Positions 61,230 through 64,000 of a stretch of 64,000 bases of DNA are shown here, one piece after another. Source of the stretch: Pseudomonas monteilii NBRC 103158 = DSM 14164 (GTDB lineage Bacteria > Pseudomonadota > Gammaproteobacteria > Pseudomonadales > Pseudomonadaceae). A program made the position numbers and the translations under genes. The stretch is from contig NZ_BBIS01000025.1 of assembly GCF_000730605.1 (NCBI RefSeq), forward strand, positions 1-64,000. The letters run 5' to 3'. Under the pieces are notes generated by a model that was not told where the DNA came from, made no database searches, and saw only the letters and a list, made by a program, of their open reading frames with translations. Each line of letters opens with the position of its first letter. Position 1 is the stretch's first letter.

Positions 61230-62525
61230 TCACCCCAACGCTTCGCGCAACCGGTACCACAACATGCCCAGTGCCAGTAGCGGCGAGCGCAGTGCCTTGC
61301 CGCCGGGGAAGGTCAGGTGTGGCACGGCGCTGAACACATCCAGGCCATGGCTATGGCCGAGGGCGATACTTTCGGCCAGCAGTTTCGCCGTCCAGTGCGT
61401 CACGTTCAGCCCATGCCCGGAGTAGCCTTGGGCGTAGTATACGTTCGGGTGCTGGCTCAGGCGCCCAACCTGGGGAAAGCGGTTGGCGGTGATGCCGATC
61501 ATGCCGCCCCACTGAAAATCGATGCGCACATTGGCCAGCTGGGGGAACACCTTCAGCACCTTGGGCCGCATATAGGCCGCGATGTCCTTGGGGTCGCGCC
61601 CGGAATAGTGGCAGGCGCCGCCAAACAGCAGGCGGCGGTCGGCGGTGAGGCGGTAGTAGTCCAGGCCGACCTTTTGGTCGCACAGCGCCATGTTCTGCGG
61701 GATCAAGGTGCGGGCTAGCGCTTCAGGCAATGGTTCTGTGGCTACCACGTAACTGCCGGCCGGTAGCACCTTGCCGCTTAACCGGGGCTCCAGTTCATCG
61801 AGGTGGGCGTTGCAGCCCAGTACCAGGCTGCTTGCCCTCACTTTGCCTCGGGCCGTGTGCAGGGTCACGGTGGGGCCGTGCTCGATGCGCAATACCGGGC
61901 TCTGCTCGAAAAGGCGCACACCCATGCCGTGCGCGGCACGGGCTTCGCCCTGGACCAGGTCGAGTGGGTGCAAGTGGCCCGAGCCCATGTCGACCAGGCC
62001 GCCGGCGTACTGGTCGCTGGCGACAATCTCGTTCAACTGCCCCGCACCGACCAGGCGTGTTGCATGGCGATAACCCAGCGCCGCGAGGTCGTCCTGTTCA
62101 TCCTTGAAGGCAGCGAACTGGGCAGGTGTATTGGCCAGCTCGCAGAAACCCCAACGCAGGTCGCAGGCAATACCGTAGCGGGCGATACGCTCGGCGACCA
62201 GCGCCACCGAATCGATGCCGGCCTGCTTCAGGTAACGCACGCCGTCCTGGCCAACATACCGGGCGAAACCACTGACATCGTGGCCAATACCGCGAATCAG
62301 CTGGCCGCCATTGCGCCCACTGGCGCCCCAGCCGATGCGCCGGCCTTCCAGCAGCACCACCGAAAGGCCACGCTCGGCGAGCTCCAGGGCGGTATTGACC
62401 CCGGTCAGCCCGCCGCCGACCACGCATACGTCAGCCGTCAGTTCGCCGTCCAGGCTGGGGTAGGGGGCCGCATCGCGCGCCGTGGCGGCGTAGTACGAAG
62501 CGGCGTGTTGAGTATTGAAAGACAT
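61230..62525 (-). CDS. FAD-dependent oxidoreductase (gamma-glutamylputrescine oxidase-like)
   Basis: This 431-aa DAO-family flavoprotein begins with a typical approach to the FAD site (DVCVVGGGLTGVNTALELAE) and carries GWGASGRNGGQLI, the hallmark of PuuB/OrdL-type amine oxidases. The C-terminal part has YYAQGYSGHGLNVTHW. It lies between a polyamine-binding protein gene and, further upstream, a glutamine-synthetase-like gene, which matches the gamma-glutamylated putrescine route. The exact substrate is not proven. Confidence 0.86.
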   Translation of the reverse strand: MSFNTQHAASYYAATARDAAPYPSLDGELTADVCVVGGGLTGVNTALELAERGLSVVLLEGRRIGWGASGRNGGQLIRGIGHDVSGFARYVGQDGVRYLKQAGIDSVALVAERIARYGIACDLRWGFCELANTPAQFAAFKDEQDDLAALGYRHATRLVGAGQLNEIVASDQYAGGLVDMGSGHLHPLDLVQGEARAAHGMGVRLFEQSPVLRIEHGPTVTLHTARGKVRASSLVLGCNAHLDELEPRLSGKVLPAGSYVVATEPLPEALARTLIPQNMALCDQKVGLDYYRLTADRRLLFGGACHYSGRDPKDIAAYMRPKVLKVFPQLANVRIDFQWGGMIGITANRFPQVGRLSQHPNVYYAQGYSGHGLNVTHWTAKLLAESIALGHSHGLDVFSAVPHLTFPGGKALRSPLLALGMLWYRLREALG

Positions 62526-62538
62526 GGGCGTTCTCGAC

Positions 62539-63683
<1,145 letters not shown>

Positions 63684-63691
63684 AAGGTGGG

Positions 63692-64000
63692 TCAAACGCT
63701 GAGCATCAGGAACTCGCGCTCCCACGAGCTGATCACGCGCTTGTAGTTCTCGTGCTCGGCCCGCTTGACCGCCACGTAGCCCTGGACGAACTGCTTGCCC
63801 AGGTACTGCTGCACGGTTTCGCAGTCTTCCATGTGCTGCAGCGCATCCTCGATGGTGATCGGCAAGCGCAGGTTGCGCCGTTCGTAGGCACGGCCTTGTA
63901 CCGGCGCGCTGGGGTCGATTTGCTCGACCATGCCCAGGTAGCCGCACAGCAGGCTGGCGGCAATCGCCAGGTACGGGTTGGCATCCGCACCCGGCAGGCG
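63692..64000 (-). CDS. Glutamine-synthetase-family protein, C-terminal part (PuuA-like)
   Basis: The 102 C-terminal residues of a glutamine-synthetase-fold enzyme run off the window edge. RLPGADANPYLAIAASLLCG and the late YKRVISSWEREFLMLSV are typical of gamma-glutamylpolyamine synthetases, which ligate glutamate to putrescine. The start lies beyond 64000. With the oxidoreductase and binding protein downstream on the same strand, a polyamine-catabolic set is likely. The short frame shown starting at 63931 is only an internal Met. Confidence 0.88.
   Translation of the reverse strand, partial: RLPGADANPYLAIAASLLCGYLGMVEQIDPSAPVQGRAYERRNLRLPITIEDALQHMEDCETVQQYLGKQFVQGYVAVKRAEHENYKRVISSWEREFLMLSV

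Overview
The window is about 64 kb of a GC-rich chromosome from a member of the Pseudomonas putida group. This rests on gene content and order: a second LexA with an imuA-imuB-dnaE2 mutagenesis cassette, a GTAC-N4-GTGC LexA2-type operator, scoA-scoB-atoE, an exopolysaccharide locus ordered as I remember the P. putida pea region, REP-type palindromes, and sdaA beside polyamine-catabolism genes. Species assignment is inference; no 16S or other marker is present.

Layout. (1) 92-10402: part of a type VI secretion cluster. tssG-fha-tssJ-tssK and tssF-tssL run leftward; tssM lies between them on the opposite strand. Sheath, tube, baseplate-wedge and ATPase genes are not in the window. (2) 10767-12351: a LysR regulator and a HAD phosphatase. 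(3) 12437-18182: lexA2-imuA-imuB-dnaE2, an SOS mutagenesis operon with overlapping or closely spaced genes. (4) 18229-21472: aldo/keto reductase with its overlapping LysR gene, then the CoA-transferase pair scoA-scoB. (5) 21665-35053: atoE, the short-chain fatty acid transporter gene expected after scoB, is cut in two by an 11,970-bp AT-richer element (21871-33840). (6) 35130-57870: XRE-cupin regulator, then an exopolysaccharide locus with export, chain-length control, precursor, polymerase, flippase, glycosyltransferase, acyltransferase, glycosidase and priming-transferase genes. (7) 57912-64000: LysR/sdaA (L-serine dehydratase), a lipoprotein, and a polyamine set (FAD oxidase, periplasmic binding protein, start-truncated glutamine-synthetase-like gene).

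The inserted element is the most interesting part. A large serine recombinase gene lies at its left end. The two atoE halves join exactly across a 2-bp AT core, and the rebuilt attP has a GCTGCA dyad at equal distance from that core. It carries a 742-aa tail tape-measure-like protein and small phage-like genes with ATGA/TGATG overlaps, but I see no capsid, portal, terminase or lysis gene. It also holds a second small serine recombinase, an HNH-type protein, zinc-knuckle proteins, two leftward promoters that share an upstream operator, about 1.3 kb without a convincing gene, and two copies of an 85-bp ungapped repeat whose conserved blocks can form the same two stems. It could be a phage satellite, a reduced prophage, or a new kind of tail-gene-carrying element; the sequence alone does not decide.

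Gene starts were moved inside the longest open frame where a Shine-Dalgarno sequence, a coupled stop or a known N-terminus favoured it. Family assignments come from reading the proteins, not from database searches.
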